DNA from: DATHAP01 sp963762865
GTDB taxonomy: Bacteria; Actinomycetota; Actinomycetes; JACCUZ01
NCBI GenBank assembly: GCA_963762865.1
Contig: CAVXNC010000003.1
Coordinates: 124,001 to 188,000, forward strand
Direction of reading: 5' to 3'
DNA: 64,000 nt
Positions within the stretch are counted from its first letter, which is position 1. Each line of letters begins with the position of its first letter. This document shows positions 38,622 through 48,294 of the stretch, one piece after another. Position numbers and translations under genes: made by a program. A model generated the notes under the pieces. It was not told where the DNA came from. It did no database searches and worked only from the letters and a program-made list of their open reading frames with translations.

Positions 38622-39542
38622 GTGACCCAGCCACCCCAGCCACCGACCGAGGGTGAGCCGGCTGCCGAGCAGCCGGCTGACGCGCCATCGTCGGCCGAGC
38701 CGGCGACCTGCTACCGGCACCCCGACCGCGAGGCATACGTCCGGTGCGTCCGGTGCGAGCGACGGATCTGCCCCGACTGCATGATCCCGGCGTCGGTCGG
38801 CTTCCAGTGCCCGGAGTGCGTCAAGGCGGGCAACCGGGACGTCCGCGAGGCGCGGACCGTGTTCGGCGGCAAGGTGGCGACCGACCCGGGCTGGGTCAGC
38901 AAGGTCCTCATCGCGGTCAACGTCGTGATGTACGGCCTGCAGCTGGGTGTGGGTCGGACGTTCGAGCACTACCTGTGGCTGATCGGCGGCCCGGCGTTCG
39001 ACCCTGTCGTCAACGAGGTCGTCGGTGTGGCAGACGGCGAGTACTACCGGCTGCTGACCGCCGCCTTCCTGCACGGCGGCGTGGTGCACCTGCTGCTCAA
39101 CATGTACGCCCTCTACATGTTCGGCCCGCTGCTCGAGGGTGCCCTCGGCAGGCTCCGGTTCACCGTCCTCTACCTGGTCTCCGCGCTCGGCGGCAGCGCG
39201 GTGTCCTACACGTTCAGCAACCCGGGAACACCGTCACTCGGAGCCTCCGGCGCCGTCTTCGGGCTGCTCGGCGCCTTCCTCGTGGTCAACCGTCGGCTCG
39301 GTCGCGACAACTCCTCCATCATGGTCCTGCTGGCGATCAACCTCGGCTACGGCTTCCTGGTGCCGCAGATCGACTGGCGGGCGCATCTCGGCGGGCTGGT
39401 GACCGGAGCGCTCGTCGCGGCAGCGATCGCCTACGCACCGAGCAGGCACAGGCTGCTGGTGCAGACAGCGGGAACGGTCGCGACCCTGCTGGTCGTGCTC
39501 GCTCTGGTCCTGTGGCGCACGGCCGATCTGGGCGGTCTGTGA
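38622..39542 (+). CDS. Rhomboid-family intramembrane serine protease with N-terminal zinc finger
   Basis: A 306-residue protein. Residues about 30-65 form a B-box-like zinc finger (CYRHPDREAYVRCVRC, then CPDCM and CPEC). Six to seven transmembrane helices follow with rhomboid features: LLTAAFLHGGVVHLLLNMYAL, the nucleophile serine in GASGAVFGLLGAF, and the catalytic His in WRAHLGGLVTGAL. It cleaves transmembrane substrates; the target is unknown. GTG 38622 is used. The next gene starts one base after its stop. Confidence 0.92.
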   Translation: MTQPPQPPTEGEPAAEQPADAPSSAEPATCYRHPDREAYVRCVRCERRICPDCMIPASVGFQCPECVKAGNRDVREARTVFGGKVATDPGWVSKVLIAVNVVMYGLQLGVGRTFEHYLWLIGGPAFDPVVNEVVGVADGEYYRLLTAAFLHGGVVHLLLNMYALYMFGPLLEGALGRLRFTVLYLVSALGGSAVSYTFSNPGTPSLGASGAVFGLLGAFLVVNRRLGRDNSSIMVLLAINLGYGFLVPQIDWRAHLGGLVTGALVAAAIAYAPSRHRLLVQTAGTVATLLVVLALVLWRTADLGGL

Positions 39543-39543
39543 G

Positions 39544-40689
39544 GTGAGCCCGGCGCGCGACGCCGTCGTGGTCGACGCGGTGCGGTCGCCGGTGGGGCGC
39601 CGCGGCGGCGGGCTGTCGGGGGTCCACCCCGTCGACCTGTCGGCCCACGTCCTGACCTCGCTGGTTGCCCGCACCGGCCTGGATCCGGCTGCCGTGGACG
39701 ACGTGGTCTGGGGCTGTGTGTCGCAGACCGGTGAGCAGGCGGTCAACGTCGCCCGCAACGCGGTGCTCGCTGCCGGCTGGCCGGAGGACGTGGTCGGCAT
39801 GACCATCGACCGGCAGTGCGGCTCGTCGCAGCAGGCCGTCCACGTCGCCGCCGCGGGGGTCATCGCCGGGCACTACGACATCGCGGTCGCCGGCGGCGTC
39901 GAGTCGATGAGCCGCGTCCCCATGCTCAGCACCATGACACAGGGTCCGGGCGTGCCGTTCGGGCCGGCCATGCTCGCCCGCTACCCCGACGGCCTGGTGC
40001 CGCAGGGTGTCAGCGCCGAGATCCTCGCCGAGCGCTGGCGGCTGTCACGCACCGATGTCGACGAGATCGCCGTACGCTCCCACGCCCGGGCGGCCGCGGC
40101 CACCGAGGCCGGCGCCTTCGCGGCGGAGCTCGCCCCGGTCGCCGGCGTGGTCGCCGACGAGGGCATCCGCGCCGGGACGGACCTGGACACGCTGGCCGGG
40201 CTGCGTACGGTCTTCAAGGACGACGGCGTGGTGACCGCCGGCAACTCCTCGCAGATCTCGGACGGCGCCGCGGCGCTGCTGGTCACGACCAGCGACGTCG
40301 CCGCGCGGCACGGCTGGCGCCCGCTGGCCCGGGTCCACGCGGTGGCGCGGGCCGGCGTCGACCCGGTGACCATGCTGACCGGACCGATCGCGGCCACCGC
40401 GCGGGTGCTGGAGCGGGCCGGTCTGGGACTGCACGAGATCGACGCCTTCGAGGTCAACGAGGCCTTCGCGTCGGTGGTCGGCGCCTGGCTCGCGGAGACC
40501 GGGGCAGCCGTGGACCGGGTGAACCCGCACGGTGGGGCGATCGCGCTCGGCCACCCGCTCGGCGGCTCGGGTGCCCGGCTGATGACCACGCTGGTGCACC
40601 ACCTGGCCGCCACCGGCGGCCGCTGGGGGCTGCAGACGATGTGCGAGGGCGGCGGGATGTCCGACGCAACCGTCCTCGAGCGGCTCTGA
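39544..40689 (+). CDS. Acetyl-CoA acetyltransferase (thiolase)
   Basis: A 381-residue thiolase catalysing acyl-CoA + acetyl-CoA exchange, either in beta-oxidation or acetoacetyl-CoA synthesis. The nucleophile cysteine is in DRQCGSSQQAVH, the active-site set continues with NEAFASVV, NPHGGAIALGHPLGGSGAR and the second cysteine in TMCEGGGM. All are intact. Which chain length it uses cannot be told. GTG 39544 follows the rhomboid stop after one base, so the genes are likely co-transcribed although functionally unrelated. Confidence 0.92.
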   Translation: MSPARDAVVVDAVRSPVGRRGGGLSGVHPVDLSAHVLTSLVARTGLDPAAVDDVVWGCVSQTGEQAVNVARNAVLAAGWPEDVVGMTIDRQCGSSQQAVHVAAAGVIAGHYDIAVAGGVESMSRVPMLSTMTQGPGVPFGPAMLARYPDGLVPQGVSAEILAERWRLSRTDVDEIAVRSHARAAAATEAGAFAAELAPVAGVVADEGIRAGTDLDTLAGLRTVFKDDGVVTAGNSSQISDGAAALLVTTSDVAARHGWRPLARVHAVARAGVDPVTMLTGPIAATARVLERAGLGLHEIDAFEVNEAFASVVGAWLAETGAAVDRVNPHGGAIALGHPLGGSGARLMTTLVHHLAATGGRWGLQTMCEGGGMSDATVLERL

Positions 40690-40718
40690 CCGCCCGGCCG
40701 AGCGTGCCGCCGACCCAG

Positions 40719-40750
40719 TTGTCCACACTGGGGATAACTGGTGTGGACGA
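40719..40750. promoter_or_regulatory. DnaA-box cluster between convergent genes
   Basis: Three 9-mers in 32 bp: perfect TTGTCCACA (40719-40727), TGGGGATAA (40729-40737, complement TTATCCCCA) and TGTGGACGA (40742-40750, complement TCGTCCACA). The outer two form an inverted pair, GTCCACAC/GTGTGGAC. The gap (40690-40846) lies between the ends of the thiolase and crgA genes, so it should not hold a promoter for either. It is about 15 kb from oriC. A hairpin role for the same dyad is possible. Confidence 0.6.
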
Positions 40751-40846
40751 CTTACACGGGTGTGTTTCCGCTGGTTAGGGCCCTGTCAACCTGCTGGACG
40801 CGCCCCGTTCACGTCCGGGCGGCTCGCCCTCCCCGGGCCGGGCCGG

Positions 40847-41098
40847 CTACTTCCAGCGCGTCGACAGGGCGAACCCGACGATGATCAGGCCGAAGCCGAT
40901 CGCCATGTTCCACAGCCCGATGCCGCCGATCGGGTAGTCGGTCTGGGTGACGTAGTAGACGACCACCCACAGGAGGCCGATCACGAAGCAGGCGACCATC
41001 ACCGGCGCCAGCCAGCGGGGGCTGCCGATGCGCACCGCGTCGGACCGCTCCTTCGGCGGCGTGAACGCGAAGCGGCGGCGGATGCGGGACTTGGGCAC
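40847..41098 (-). CDS. crgA: Cell division protein CrgA
   Basis: An 83-residue actinobacterial divisome protein that binds FtsZ, FtsQ and PBPs. It has the conserved cytoplasmic leader PKSRIRRRFAFTPP and two transmembrane helices (WLAPVMVACFVIGLLWVVVYY cut near a Tyr-rich end, and IGLWNMAIGFGLIIVGFALS). GTG 41098 is preceded by AAGGAGAG. Divergent from the DUF881 gene, the same arrangement as Rv0011c/Rv0012. Confidence 0.94.
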   Translation of the reverse strand: MPKSRIRRRFAFTPPKERSDAVRIGSPRWLAPVMVACFVIGLLWVVVYYVTQTDYPIGGIGLWNMAIGFGLIIVGFALSTRWK

Positions 41099-41312
41099 CG
41101 GAGCTCTCTCCTTCGGGCGGGACCAGCGTGAACGGGAGGCCGCCACCCGGGTGGTGTGGCGGGCAGGCACCAACGGCGGCGCCCGTTCGTCGGTTAGCGT
41201 ACGGGCGCGGGTGCTGCGCGCGTAAGCGCAGGTCCGCGTCGCGCGTCGAGTGGCGTGTCGGAGAGTCGGGACAGACAGTCTGGATGGCCCTCGGGCCGGG
41301 CGGAGGTGGTGG

Positions 41313-42035
41313 ATGGCCGCGCTGTGGCGGGTCGCTGCGCCGCTGGCCTTCGCGACCGCCGGCATCCTGTTCGCCACCAGCGCCGGGGCCTCGCGCGGGG
41401 CCGACCTGCGCGGTGGTGCCCGCAGCGACCTGCCCGACCTCATCCGGGCGGAGCAGCGCCGCGCCGACGAGACGTCCCAACGGGTCGACCGGCTGCGCGC
41501 GGAGATCGAGGCCGGGACCGCCCGCGCGGGCGCGACCGACCGGCGGGTCGCCGCCGAGCAGCGGCGGTCGGAGTCGCTGGGGCTGGCCGCCGGGACCGTG
41601 CCCGTGAGCGGGCCAGGCCTGCAGGTGACGCTGTCCGACGCGCCACGGTCCTCGGACCGGGTCCTGCCCGAGAACGCCACACCGGATGACCTGGTCGTGC
41701 ACCAGCAGGACGTGCAGGCGGTGGTCAACGCGCTGTGGACGGGCGGCGCCGAGGCGATGCAGATCATGGACCAGCGCGTGATCACCACGAGCGCCGTCCG
41801 CTGCGTCGGCAACACGCTGATCCTGCAGGGCAGGGTCTACTCGCCACCGTTCCGGATCACCGCGATCGGTGACCCGCAGCGCCTGAGCGATGCGCTGGAC
41901 GCCGCCCCCGGCGTGCAGACCTTCCGCTACTACGTCGACACGTTCGGGCTCGCCTACGAGGTCGAGCGGCGATCGGACGTGCGGCTGCCCGCCTACGACG
42001 GGTCGCTGGACCTCCTGCACGTGGATGCCGCATGA
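41313..42035 (+). CDS. DUF881 membrane protein
   Basis: A 240-residue protein with an N-terminal transmembrane segment (about 5-25), a coiled-coil-like charged stretch (LIRAEQRRADETSQRVDRL, continuing to RRSESLG), and the DUF881 core (VSGPGLQVTLSDAP, DLVVHQQDVQAVVNALW, GAEAMQIMDQRV). Known only as a divisome-linked family next to crgA (Rv0012, FtsL/Q-like topology). ATG 41313 follows CGGAGG by six bases; an in-frame start at 41250 lacks such a site. The stop overlaps the sortase start (ATGA). Confidence 0.88.
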   Translation: MAALWRVAAPLAFATAGILFATSAGASRGADLRGGARSDLPDLIRAEQRRADETSQRVDRLRAEIEAGTARAGATDRRVAAEQRRSESLGLAAGTVPVSGPGLQVTLSDAPRSSDRVLPENATPDDLVVHQQDVQAVVNALWTGGAEAMQIMDQRVITTSAVRCVGNTLILQGRVYSPPFRITAIGDPQRLSDALDAAPGVQTFRYYVDTFGLAYEVERRSDVRLPAYDGSLDLLHVDAA

Positions 42036-42826
42036 GCCACGACTCGCCGCCCGACTACGTTCCGCCGCCGGAGTACGCACCCCCGCGCCCCGCGCGACCC
42101 AGGCAGCCTGCGCGGTCCCGGCGGGCCGCCCCGGCCGGCGCGGGTCCCGCTCGCACGGCGGTCCGCGGCACCGGCGAGCTGCTGATCACGGCCGGCCTCG
42201 TCCTGCTGCTCTTCGTGGCCTACCAGCTGGTCTGGACCAACTTCGAGGCCCATCGCGCGCAGGGTGGCGTCGCCGACCAGATCCGCGACGACTGGCAGCG
42301 CCCGCCCACGACCCCCTCGGCCGGCGAGGAGCCGAAGGGACCGCGCGCGGTGGACTTCGGCAAGGGTTTCGCCTTCATGCACATCCCGCGCCTGGGCAAG
42401 AACTACGCGGTGCCGGTGGTGCAGGGCGTGGGGCTGGACGACCTGGCGCGCGGCATCGGCCACTACCCACGCACCGTGATGCCCGGCCACGTCGGCAACT
42501 TCGCCGTCGCCGGGCACCGGGCCACGCACGGCGAGCCCTTCGCCTACCTCGACAAGCTCGGCAAGGGCGACCTGGTGATCGTCGAGACCCGCACCGACTG
42601 GTTCGTCTACCGCATGGACCGGGTCAGGATCGTGCAGCCGACCGACACCTGGGTGATCGACCCGGTCCCCGGCAAGCAGGACGCCCGGCCCACCCAGCAG
42701 CTGATCACCCTCACGACCTGCAACCCGCGCTGGGCGTCGACCGAGCGGCTGATCGTGTTCGGGCACCTGGAGAGCCGTCAGGACAAGGCGGACGGCCCGC
42801 CGCCACAGCTGCAGAGGAGGGCCTAG
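42032..42826 (+). CDS. Class E sortase
   Basis: Transpeptidase that attaches sorted proteins to peptidoglycan, class E being the high-GC housekeeping type that prefers LAXTG signals. The 264-residue product has a Pro/Arg-rich cytoplasmic leader, one transmembrane helix (about 50-68), and the sortase barrel with the catalytic His in FAVAGHRATHGEPF, catalytic Cys in TLTTCNPRWAS and Arg in TERLIVFGHL. ATG 42032 overlaps the DUF881 stop. One base separates it from the next small membrane gene. Confidence 0.92.
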   Translation: MSHDSPPDYVPPPEYAPPRPARPRQPARSRRAAPAGAGPARTAVRGTGELLITAGLVLLLFVAYQLVWTNFEAHRAQGGVADQIRDDWQRPPTTPSAGEEPKGPRAVDFGKGFAFMHIPRLGKNYAVPVVQGVGLDDLARGIGHYPRTVMPGHVGNFAVAGHRATHGEPFAYLDKLGKGDLVIVETRTDWFVYRMDRVRIVQPTDTWVIDPVPGKQDARPTQQLITLTTCNPRWASTERLIVFGHLESRQDKADGPPPQLQRRA

Positions 42827-42985
42827 GTGTACGCCTGGATCTGGCGGCACCTGCCGGGGCCGACCCCCGTGCGGCTGCTGGCCGCTGCGGTGCTGGTCGC
42901 GGGGATCGTGCTGCTGCTCTTCAGCACGGTGTTCCCGTGGGCCGAGGACTCGCTGCCCTTCCTGAAGGTGACGGTGGACCAGTGA
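42827..42985 (+). CDS. 52-residue single-pass membrane peptide
   Basis: GTG start immediately after the sortase stop, with GAGGAGG at 42814-42820. The product begins MYAWIWRHLPGPTPVRLL, has one transmembrane helix (AAAVLVAGIVLLLFSTVF) and ends DSLPFLKVTVDQ. I do not recognise a named family. Its tight spacing to the sortase on one side and trpG/pabA on the other, strong ribosome-binding site and GC-rich third positions support it as a real gene. Confidence 0.75.
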   Translation: MYAWIWRHLPGPTPVRLLAAAVLVAGIVLLLFSTVFPWAEDSLPFLKVTVDQ

Positions 42986-42992
42986 GCGCCCG

Positions 42993-43616
42993 GTGAGCAG
43001 GATCCTGGTCGTCGACAACTACGACAGCTTCGTCTTCAACCTGGTCCAGTACCTCTCCCAGCTGGGTGCGGACTGCACCGTGCGGCGCAACGACGAGGTC
43101 GGTCCGGAGGAGGCCGTGACCTTCGACGGCGTGCTGCTCAGCCCCGGTCCTGGGACACCCGAGCGCGCCGGGGCCTGCATCGACATCGTGCGCGGGTGCG
43201 CAGGCACCGTTCCGGTGCTGGGTGTGTGCCTCGGGCACCAGGCGATCGCCGCGGCCTACGGCGGCGTGGTCGAGCAGGCGCCGGAGCTGCTGCATGGCAA
43301 GACCAGCGCCGTGCTGCACGACGGGGCCGGTGTGCTGACAGGGCTGCCGAGCCCCTTCACCGCGACCCGCTACCACTCGCTGTCGGTCCGCCCCGAGAGC
43401 GTGCCGGCCGAGCTGGAGGTCACCGGCCGGACCGAGGGCGGGGTCGTGATGGCGCTGCGGCACCGCGACGTACCCCTCGAGGGTGTGCAGTTCCACCCTG
43501 AGTCGGTGCTGACCGAGGGCGGGCACCGGCTGCTCGCGAACTGGCTGGTGACCTGCGGGGACCCGGACGCCGTCGAGCGCTCCGCGGGACTCGGCCCGGT
43601 CGTCCGCTCAGCCTGA
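42993..43616 (+). CDS. trpG: Anthranilate/aminodeoxychorismate synthase glutamine amidotransferase
   Basis: A 207-residue class I glutaminase that supplies ammonia for anthranilate or 4-amino-4-deoxychorismate. The catalytic Cys is in VLGVCLGHQAIA, and His-Glu in VQFHPESVLT; the start RILVVDNYDSFVFNLVQYL and LLSPGPGTPERAG are typical. Whether it serves tryptophan or folate (pabA) cannot be decided from sequence, and it may serve both; position matches Rv0013 trpG. GTG 42993 lies 7 bp after the small membrane gene. It converges on pknB with a 17-bp gap. Confidence 0.92.
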   Translation: MSRILVVDNYDSFVFNLVQYLSQLGADCTVRRNDEVGPEEAVTFDGVLLSPGPGTPERAGACIDIVRGCAGTVPVLGVCLGHQAIAAAYGGVVEQAPELLHGKTSAVLHDGAGVLTGLPSPFTATRYHSLSVRPESVPAELEVTGRTEGGVVMALRHRDVPLEGVQFHPESVLTEGGHRLLANWLVTCGDPDAVERSAGLGPVVRSA

Positions 43617-43633
43617 CGTGCCCTGGCCGGGCG

Positions 43634-45372
<1,739 letters not shown>

Positions 45373-45376
<4 letters not shown>

Positions 45377-46839
45377 TCGTCGCCCTTCCCTTTGCCGTGT
45401 CCGTTGCCCTTGCCGGGCTTGTCCTTGGGGTCCTTCTCAGCGGGAGGGGGAGTCGCCGCGGCGACTGCCTCCAGCGTCACCAGGCTGCCCGCTTCCACGG
45501 TGCCGGTAGGGCTCACGCCTTTCACGGTACCGACCGCGCCCCCGCCAGCCGTGCGTTGGACGTCGACCTGCAGCCCGAGTCCCTCGAGCTCGGTCTCGAC
45601 ATCGGGGACCGGCCGGCCGAGGTAGTCGCTGGCCACCACGTCCACGCTGGTCGGTGCTGTCGCCTCGCTCGAGGACGGGCTGCCGCTCCTGCTGCCCGTC
45701 GTCCCGACCTCGTCTGCGGGGGCGCAGGCGCGCGCCACGAGGAGCAGCAGGACCGCCACGCCGGCCAGCGCGAGCGCTGCCGGCAGCCAGCGCGGGAGAC
45801 GGGAAGGGTCCGGGAGGTGGAAGCCAGGGTTGGTGTCCACGTCGCCCGGGCGTGGCGGGGCCACGACGACGGTCGTCCTCTCGGGGTCGGTGTCGACGTC
45901 GCCGGTGGCCGCGCCGGGGACGTCCGGCAGGGCGCCGGCCGGCATCATCCGCGTCGCCGCCGTCTGGTCGGGTCCGGGTGCGGCGGTGGCCGCCGCCGCT
46001 CGGATCGCCAGCGCCTCACGGCCGACGTCGCCCGCGGCGGCGGGCCGCTGACCGGGCTCCTTGGCGAGCATGCGCATCACCAGGTCGCGCACGGGCGGCG
46101 GCAGGGTCTGCGGCAACGCGGGCGGCTCGTCGCGCACCTGCGCCAGCGCCACGCTGACCGGTGTGTTCCCCGCGAACGGCCGGCGGCCGGTGAGGCACTC
46201 GTAGGCCACGATCCCCAGCGAGTAGATGTCGCTCGCCGGGGTCACGGCGCCACCGCTGGCCTGCTCCGGGGAGATGTAGTAGGCGGTGCCCATGATGGCG
46301 CCGGTCTGGGTGAGCGGGACCGAGTTGGTCGCCCGCGCGATGCCGAAGTCGGTGATCTTCACGTCGCCGGTCGGCGTCACGAGGATGTTGCCCGGCTTCA
46401 CGTCGCGGTGGATGACGCCCGCGTCGTGAGCCGCCTGCAGGCCGAGCGCAGCCTGCCCGACCACGTCCATGGTGCGGTCCGGGTCCAGCCGGCCCTCGCG
46501 GCTGACGATCGTCGAGAGCGGGTCGCCCGGCACGTGCTCCATGACGAGGAAGGGACTGCCCGCCTCACCGGGCTGCGCGGGGTCGCCCTCGCCGAAGTCG
46601 TAGACAGCAGCGATGTTGGGGTGCGAGAGGTTGGCCGTGTGCCGGGCCTCGGCCTGGAAGCGCGCGAGGAACGTGGGGTCGTCGACGTACTCACGGCGCA
46701 GGATCTTGACCGCCACCTCGCGGCCCAGGACGTCGTCCGTCGCGCGCCACACCTCGCCCATCCCGCCGCCGGCGATCCGCGAGGTCAGCCGGTAGCGCTG
46801 GCCCAGCACGAGGTCACGGAGATCGACCACCTGCGTCAC
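45373..46839 (-). CDS. pknA: Ser/Thr protein kinase PknA with one PASTA-like domain
   Basis: A 488-residue kinase: K45, HRD (134-136), DFG (154-156) and the activation segment SVPLTQTGAIMGTAYYISPE are intact. A transmembrane helix (LPAALALAGVAVLLLLVARA) follows a Pro/Asp-rich linker. The outer part has a single PASTA-like repeat (VVASDYLGRPVPDVETELEG, on to EAGSLVTLEAV) and ends in a Lys/Gly/His-rich tail (GKGNGHGKGKGDE). Mycobacterial PknA has no PASTA domain, so this is a difference. GTG 46839 overlaps the pbpA stop; the stop overlaps pknB. Confidence 0.94.
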
Positions 46840-48287
46840 TTGTCCAAGACCGCGCGCATGACGGCCTGCGCGATCGGAGCCGCGAGCTGGTTGCCGCTGA
46901 CCTCGGCCGCCCCGCCGCCGTCCTCGAGGACGACCGCCACGGCGACCTTCGACTCGGTGTCCGACGGAGCGAAGGACACGAACCACGCGTGCGGCTTGCG
47001 GCCGGCCCCCTGCTGGGCGGTGCCGGTCTTGCCGGCCACCTTGACGCCGGGGATCTGGGCGTTGGTGCCGGTGCCGTCGTCGACGACGGCGGTCATCATC
47101 TGCGCTATCGACGCCGCGGTCTGCGGGCTCACAGCGGTGCCCAGCTCGCGGGGCCGGGCGCTGTCGATGACCGACAGGTCGGGTGCCTGCACCTCCTGGA
47201 CGAGGTAGGGGGCCATCAGGACACCGCGGTTGGCGATGGCAGCCGCAACCATCGCCATCTGCAGGGGCGTCGCCCGGACGTCGAACTGCCCGATGGCTGC
47301 CTGAGCCGTCTGCGGCAGGTTCGGGTCCTCCGGGAAGCGGCTCGCGACGCTGCGCATCGGCACCTCGAAGGCCTGGTTGAACCCGAACTTCTCGGCCTGC
47401 GCTCGCAGGGCATCGTCACCGAGGACGAGACCGATCTTGCCGAAGGCGGCGTTGCAGGACTTCTTGAGCGCGTCGGTGAGCGTCGCCGTCCCCGCGGGGT
47501 TGCAGGGCAGCCCGTCGTAGTTCGGCAAGGGCACGTCGGTCTGCGGCAGATCCAGCTGCGCGCCGTTCTCGACCTGGGAGTCGGGCGTGAACTCCCCGCT
47601 CTCCAGTGCGGCCGCGGTCGTCACGATCTTGAAGGTCGAGCCCGGCGGGTAGGTCTGACGCAGGGCGCGGTTGAGCATGGGTCGCCTCTTCGCCTCGTCG
47701 AGGCGGTTGTAGTTCTTCCGCACCTCGGCGGGCGAGTGCGATGCCAGCAGGTTCGGGTCGTACGACGGGGAGCTGACCATGGCCAGGATCGCGCCCGTGC
47801 CCGGGTCGATCGCGACCACGGCCCCCCGGCGGCCCGCGAGACCGTCATAGGCAGCCTTCTGGGCCTTCGGGTCCAGAGTGAGCGCCACGCTGCCGCCCTT
47901 GGGCGCTGTGCCGGTCAGCAGGTCGATCACGCGGCGCACGAAGAGGCTGTCGTCGGTGCCGGCCAGCACCGAGTTCTCCTCCTGCTCGATGCCGCTCGCC
48001 CCGTAGACCAGCGAGTAGAAGCCAGTCGCCGGCGCGTAGAGCTTCCCGTCGGAGTACTGCCGCAGGTACTTCAGGCGGTCGTCCGTCTCCCGGCTGGAGG
48101 CCACCGGCTTGCCGGCGACCAGGATCGGGCCGCGCTCGCGGGAGTACTCCTCGGCGATGAGCCGCGGGTTGTTGCTGTCGTGGTGCAGCGCCTCGGCGCG
48201 CACCACCTGCAGGTAGTTGGCGTTGAGCAGCAGCAGGCCGAAGAGCAGCATCACGGCGACGGAGAGCTTGCGCAGCGGGGCGTTCAT
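46836..48287 (-). CDS. pbpA: Class B penicillin-binding protein PbpA
   Basis: A 483-residue transpeptidase with an N-terminal membrane anchor (LSVAVMLLFGLLLLNANYLQ), a dimerisation domain, and the penicillin-binding domain: catalytic Ser in YPPGSTFKIV (SxxK), SCN in KKSCNAAFGKIG, and KTG in VAGKTGTAQQG. It works with the adjacent RodA polymerase in wall synthesis. ATG 48287 lies 7 bp after the rodA stop; the GTGA overlap with pknA couples them. Confidence 0.95.
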   Translation of the reverse strand: MNAPLRKLSVAVMLLFGLLLLNANYLQVVRAEALHHDSNNPRLIAEEYSRERGPILVAGKPVASSRETDDRLKYLRQYSDGKLYAPATGFYSLVYGASGIEQEENSVLAGTDDSLFVRRVIDLLTGTAPKGGSVALTLDPKAQKAAYDGLAGRRGAVVAIDPGTGAILAMVSSPSYDPNLLASHSPAEVRKNYNRLDEAKRRPMLNRALRQTYPPGSTFKIVTTAAALESGEFTPDSQVENGAQLDLPQTDVPLPNYDGLPCNPAGTATLTDALKKSCNAAFGKIGLVLGDDALRAQAEKFGFNQAFEVPMRSVASRFPEDPNLPQTAQAAIGQFDVRATPLQMAMVAAAIANRGVLMAPYLVQEVQAPDLSVIDSARPRELGTAVSPQTAASIAQMMTAVVDDGTGTNAQIPGVKVAGKTGTAQQGAGRKPHAWFVSFAPSDTESKVAVAVVLEDGGGAAEVSGNQLAAPIAQAVMRAVLDK

Positions 48288-48294
48288 CGGGCGC

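Noticed and set aside
40719..40750. Simple transcription terminator between thiolase and crgA
   Set aside because: The 8-bp dyad could form a hairpin, but the arms are exact DnaA-box cores and a third box lies in the loop. I report it as a DnaA-box cluster, with the hairpin as an alternative.
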